In this document: positions 61,195 to 64,000 of the stretch, one piece after another
Layout: every line of letters starts with the position of its first letter
Position numbering within the stretch: the stretch's first letter is position 1
The notes under the pieces: generated by a model
The model's input: the letters and a program-made list of their open reading frames with translations, nothing else
The model's database searches: none
What the model was told of the DNA's origin: nothing
Position numbers and translations under genes: made by a program
Source: Saprospiraceae bacterium
GTDB lineage: Bacteria > Bacteroidota > Bacteroidia > Chitinophagales > Saprospiraceae
Assembly (NCBI GenBank): GCA_027488855.1
Contig: JAIYAV010000207.1
Coordinates: forward strand, 1-64,000
DNA: 64,000 bases
Reading direction: 5' to 3'

Positions 61195-62259
61195 ATGAAC
61201 CGACTACTTTTTTTAGGGCATCCGCAAGGGATGCGACCACGATGGCCATTGTTTTTAGGGCATCCGCAAGGGATGCCCCTACGGATGTTGTTATTTGTGC
61301 TGGTGTTGGCAGCGTTTTCCTGTCAAATGGAAGACCCCAGCACACCTGGGCTTTTGGTGCCCAAAACGGTGGACCAGGACCCTACCCTGCCTGCCCTGGC
61401 GATCAACAATACACTATTGCACGTAGAAACCTATGGCAAACCCAGCGATCCATTGTTGGTTTTGATCCATGGCGGGCCGGGTGGCGATTACCGCTCCCTA
61501 CTTCCCGCTAAAGCAATGGCGAATGAAGGCTTTTTCGTCATATTTTACGATCAAAGAGGTACCGGGCTTTCCCAGCGGGTATCGCGTAGTCAGTTCGAAG
61601 GAGCTGATGCCATCCAACTCATGATCGAAGATTTGGATCAACTCATTGGCCATTTCAAAAAGAGCCCTAGCCAGAAGGTTTTTCTCATGGGGCATTCCTG
61701 GGGGGCCATGCTGGCAACCGCGTACATCAATCAAAACCCAGCGGAAATCAACGGGGCAGTTTTGGCTGAGCCCGGTGGTTTGACCTGGCCGCAGACGGAA
61801 GACTATCTGAGCCGCTCCAACAAGATCAAGTTTTTTTCTGAAGCGCTGAACGATGCAGTGTACCCCGAACAGATTTTTTCAGGCAGGGATGAACAGGAAA
61901 TTCTGGACTACAAGGCTTCGTTTTTTGCCAGTTTCGAAAATGCGCCAGGCAATACTATCGGCAATGCTGGGCCTTATCCCTTTTGGCGCAATGGCGCAGT
62001 GGCTTTTAATGCCCTGATCGACAATGCGGAGCAGGTTGGGTTCGATTTTACGACGCAATTAAAAGCCTACAAACCCAAGGTATTGTTCCTGTACAGTGAG
62101 CTCAACCGGGCTTATCAGTTGCCTTGGGCACAAGAAGTGTCAGGTGTTTACCCCAGTGCCCAATTGGAAGAAATCAAAGCTTGTGGGCATGAAATGTTCC
62201 ATTTCGCCTGGCCCGAAATCATGGAAAAATCCTTAACCTATCTCAAAGAATTGAAATGA
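61195..62259 (+). CDS. alpha/beta-hydrolase lipoprotein (proline iminopeptidase-like)
   Basis: About 354 residues if started at the ATG at 61195. The hydrolase fold has HGGPGGDYRSL (oxyanion), YDQRGTGLSQR, the nucleophile GHSWGAML and a C-terminal His in ACGHEMFHFAW. The HGGPGG motif is shared with proline iminopeptidases, but substrate is unknown. The N-terminus is odd: MNRLLF is followed by a 42-nt in-frame duplicated palindromic sequence (LFLGHPQGM twice), then MLLFVLVLAAFSCQ, a lipoprotein signal. A start at the ATG 61285 gives the clean signal peptide. Joining MNRLLF to VLVLAAFSC would restore a normal signal, so the repeat may be an insertion. Confidence 0.85.
   Translation: MNRLLFLGHPQGMRPRWPLFLGHPQGMPLRMLLFVLVLAAFSCQMEDPSTPGLLVPKTVDQDPTLPALAINNTLLHVETYGKPSDPLLVLIHGGPGGDYRSLLPAKAMANEGFFVIFYDQRGTGLSQRVSRSQFEGADAIQLMIEDLDQLIGHFKKSPSQKVFLMGHSWGAMLATAYINQNPAEINGAVLAEPGGLTWPQTEDYLSRSNKIKFFSEALNDAVYPEQIFSGRDEQEILDYKASFFASFENAPGNTIGNAGPYPFWRNGAVAFNALIDNAEQVGFDFTTQLKAYKPKVLFLYSELNRAYQLPWAQEVSGVYPSAQLEEIKACGHEMFHFAWPEIMEKSLTYLKELK
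61211..61276. repeat. 42-nt direct repeat of a GGGCATCC palindrome inside a coding start
   Basis: A 24-nt unit with an AGGGCATCC-GCAA-GGGATGC palindrome occurs at 61211-61234 and again at 61253-61276. The period of 42 nt keeps the reading frame. It resembles the GGGGCAACC repeats at 14774-14912 and 15619-15690 with two base changes. Confidence 0.85.
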
Positions 62260-62918
62260 AAACGCAATTTATTGTCTTTATCGCCGCGTTGGGCCTGGCC
62301 TGCAATACGGTCGCTGGCCAGGATCTGCACTGGGGCCAACTGCAGAAAGATCAACAACACTTTATTGCTGCCAAATTTGGTGCAGATTATGCCACCACAT
62401 TGGGGCTGGCTTATGGGTACCGTTTGGCTAAAACACAACCTGCTTTCATCAGTGCTGAATTTTCGGTCCCTTTTGGAACGAATATACTAGACGATTGGAA
62501 ATTCCGCCTGGCGTATCAACGCCGGGTATGGCAGGGAGGGGATCTGGCCCTAAGCCTTAGGCCCGGAATGATTGTGCGGACGTATGCATCCAATATTGCT
62601 AAAATACTCAATGTTGGTCTTGAGCTAAATACTTCATTGGGCTACTACCGCCCCAAATGGTTTCTGGCTGTCGAAGCCGGAGTGGATCATACCCTAGCCA
62701 GCAAACTCAAACAGGGTTCTTTGAAGGAAAATTATCCGGGCATCTATGAAGGCTGGATTGGTTCCACTGGGGGGAATTTCAAGTTTGGTGCTAATGTGGG
62801 CCATTCTTTGGGAAAGCAGCTCGTATCGCTGCGTTTGGGGAAAGTTTATGCCCAAAATTTCCGGGACAACCCCACCCTACCCTTTTATTTTGAATTGGCT
62901 TTGCTGAAAATCTGGTGA
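62256..62918 (+). CDS. predicted secreted beta-barrel-like protein, unknown function
   Basis: A 220-residue protein with a signal peptide (MKTQFIVFIAALGLACNTVAGQ). The mature part has alternating strands with short turns (FGADYATTLGLAYGYRLA; FRLAYQRRVWQGGDLALSLRPGMIV; SLGYYRPKWFLAVEAGVDHTL; NFKFGANVGHSLGKQLVSLRLG) ending in FELALLKIW, consistent with an outer-membrane barrel of about eight strands. No family is recognised. Its ATG overlaps the hydrolase stop by 4 nt, so they form an operon. Confidence 0.75.
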   Translation: MKTQFIVFIAALGLACNTVAGQDLHWGQLQKDQQHFIAAKFGADYATTLGLAYGYRLAKTQPAFISAEFSVPFGTNILDDWKFRLAYQRRVWQGGDLALSLRPGMIVRTYASNIAKILNVGLELNTSLGYYRPKWFLAVEAGVDHTLASKLKQGSLKENYPGIYEGWIGSTGGNFKFGANVGHSLGKQLVSLRLGKVYAQNFRDNPTLPFYFELALLKIW

Positions 62919-63014
62919 TAACACCTCACAACGAGAGCTGCCTTGGAGTGGTTAATATGCAACTCTTTTGGCAGCTTTAATTCCTCCTAACGTGGCCGCA
63001 TAACCAATATCTTT

Positions 63015-63112
63015 CTTAGGTGCCCTTAGGTGTCTTAGGTGGTTCAAAACAAAGAAAGGCCCGGAGGGCCATATAATTTTTGAACCACCTAAGACACCTA
63101 AGGGCACCTAAG
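63015..63112. repeat. perfect 35-bp inverted repeat element
   Basis: The arms 63015-63049 and 63078-63112 are exact reverse complements of 35 nt. They contain short tandem CTTAGGTG words, and the 28-nt centre has a second small palindrome (GGCCC...GGGCC). The element lies between the convergent barrel and thioredoxin-type genes and could form a very stable hairpin; a MITE-like or REP-like element is as likely as a terminator, since there is no flanking T tract. Confidence 0.9.
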
Positions 63113-63131
63113 TTATGACACGCTTTATTTG

Positions 63132-64000
63132 TCAAAAATACCGCCCAATCTTCGGATGCTCCACAATCGCCCGTTTTAGCGCATAAAAATCCACTTCACC
63201 CTGGTGGCTCCAAACCACCTTCCCTCCGGGCTCGACCAAAATCGTATAAGGCAGCGCCCCATTCCATTTTGGATCTACCGCTTCGATCAGTGCGTATTTG
63301 TCTTCTTCTGAAAACAAATAATTCGGAACTGCCGAAAACTTTTCTTGCAAAAACTTCAGCGCCTTGGCCTCCTGATCCGGTTTGTCGGCGGACAAGGAGA
63401 TAAATTCAAAATCCCGAGCACCGAACATGCGCTGCAAGACGATAAAATCTGGGTATTCCAGGATACAAGGCCCGCACCAAGTCGCCCAAACATTGATGAG
63501 CCGAAGTTTTTCGGAGCCCTCATTTTTAAGCAATTTTTTCACTCCCGCCTCATCCAGTTTAGCGATGGTTACGGGTTTAGCTTCCCATTCCTTTTGGACT
63601 TTTTCCTTATAATCCAGTTTCCAGCCCCACTTGGTAGAACAACCGAAGGTTTTGGTTATCGGGCTGGCCACCGGCTTGCCTGCCAGCACTGCATCGATGG
63701 CAGCGCGGAGGTCTTCAGCATTGGCCGCTCCAGGTTTTTCAATGGCATCGAATCGGCCAGTATAGGCCAATTTGCGTTGAGCGTCGAAGAGGAAAACATG
63801 CGGAGTCGCCACCGGGCCATACTTTAGCGAAACCGCTTCGTTGTCCCCGTCATACAGGTAAGGGAAATCGAATTGCTGGTTTTTTGCCCGGATTTTCATT
63901 TCTTCAAAATCATCGTTGAGGTCGGTATAGCCCAGTTCTTCGTATTGGAGACCCAAGGGGCTATTGGGTGAAATGGCGACCACACTCAATCCTTTGCTGC
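63132..64000 (-). CDS. double-domain thioredoxin/peroxiredoxin-like protein (5' end cut by window)
   Basis: At least 289 codons, with the start beyond the right edge. The N-terminal visible part is an AhpC/TSA-like redoxin remainder (NQQFDFPYLYDGDNEAVSLKYGPVATPHVFLFDAQRKLAYTGRFD) as in peroxiredoxins that precede a thioredoxin. The C-terminal domain is TlpA/ResA-like, with the active site WATWCGPC and EYPDFIVLQ. The first domain's catalytic Cys, if present, is outside the window. Likely periplasmic or membrane-attached; the signal peptide is not visible. A role in cytochrome or envelope thiol reduction is plausible but not shown. Confidence 0.85.
   Translation of the reverse strand, partial: SKGLSVVAISPNSPLGLQYEELGYTDLNDDFEEMKIRAKNQQFDFPYLYDGDNEAVSLKYGPVATPHVFLFDAQRKLAYTGRFDAIEKPGAANAEDLRAAIDAVLAGKPVASPITKTFGCSTKWGWKLDYKEKVQKEWEAKPVTIAKLDEAGVKKLLKNEGSEKLRLINVWATWCGPCILEYPDFIVLQRMFGARDFEFISLSADKPDQEAKALKFLQEKFSAVPNYLFSEEDKYALIEAVDPKWNGALPYTILVEPGGKVVWSHQGEVDFYALKRAIVEHPKIGRYF

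Noticed and set aside
1-64000. rRNA or tRNA genes and integrated prophage
   Set aside because: No conserved tRNA arm patterns, rRNA segments, phage structural or integrase genes were found when reading both strands; a covariance search could still find a missed small RNA.

Overview
The window comes from the chromosome of a member of the Bacteroidota, most likely the Saprospirales (Haliscomenobacter/Lewinella-like). This placement is inferred from gene content only: two SusC/SusD pairs, one with an ECF sigma factor and FecR; type IX secretion signals (a short C-terminal sorting domain in one protein, a gliding-type CHU_C domain in another); an Omp28-like protein; a geranylgeranylglyceryl phosphate synthase-type enzyme; and holB followed directly by a PSP1/RicT gene. 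No rRNA, tRNA, CRISPR array, integrase or transposase gene was seen. Both ends cut a gene: an FAD amine oxidase on the left and a double-thioredoxin protein on the right.

Layout. 1-4.4 kb: cut oxidase, small secreted protein, a VPS10/BNR-repeat secreted protein with a 16-T tract in its signal peptide, and an L,D-transpeptidase. 4.4-9.1 kb (minus strand): TM2/TPR protein, CBS protein, an OLD/PARIS-like ATPase overlapping a TOPRIM-like DUF4276 gene, then the RNA 3'-end methyltransferase Hen1. This is the best candidate for an undescribed system. 9.3-22.7 kb: PP2C phosphatase, PrsW protease, a glutathione peroxidase remnant, holB-ricT, START protein, peptide transporter, Omp28-like lipoprotein, a histidine kinase with a receiver-Crp fusion, a cysteine-less thioredoxin-like protein and a CBS protein. 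22.8-38.8 kb: T9SS cargo, SDR, LpxH, MATE pump, orphan antitoxin-like gene, RsgA, GGGP synthase, VanY peptidase, a conserved unknown, an AT-rich gliding-type adhesin flanked by an 18-bp direct repeat, nitrilase, an ArsR-SRPBCC-DUF998 operon and a subclass B1 metallo-beta-lactamase.

39-47 kb holds a SusC-SusD pair followed by a second VPS10-type protein and a cupin. 47-53 kb holds acetyltransferases, a PLP decarboxylase, a DUF234 ATPase preceded by four alternating palindromic units, and a membrane AraC regulator. 52.8-60.9 kb (minus) is a complete regulated uptake locus reading sigma factor, FecR, SusC (with STN domain), SusD, Gfo/Idh/MocA oxidoreductase. FecR carries an 18-A/T tract at the end of its membrane helix, which could make the locus phase-variable. 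61-64 kb: a lipoprotein hydrolase whose signal peptide is interrupted by a repeated palindrome, a barrel-like protein, a perfect 35-bp inverted repeat and the cut thioredoxin gene.

Intergenic space is rich in palindromic repeats of several families. Functions are read from motifs seen in the sequence. No database search was run, so family names rest on recognition of motifs and should be confirmed by profile searches.
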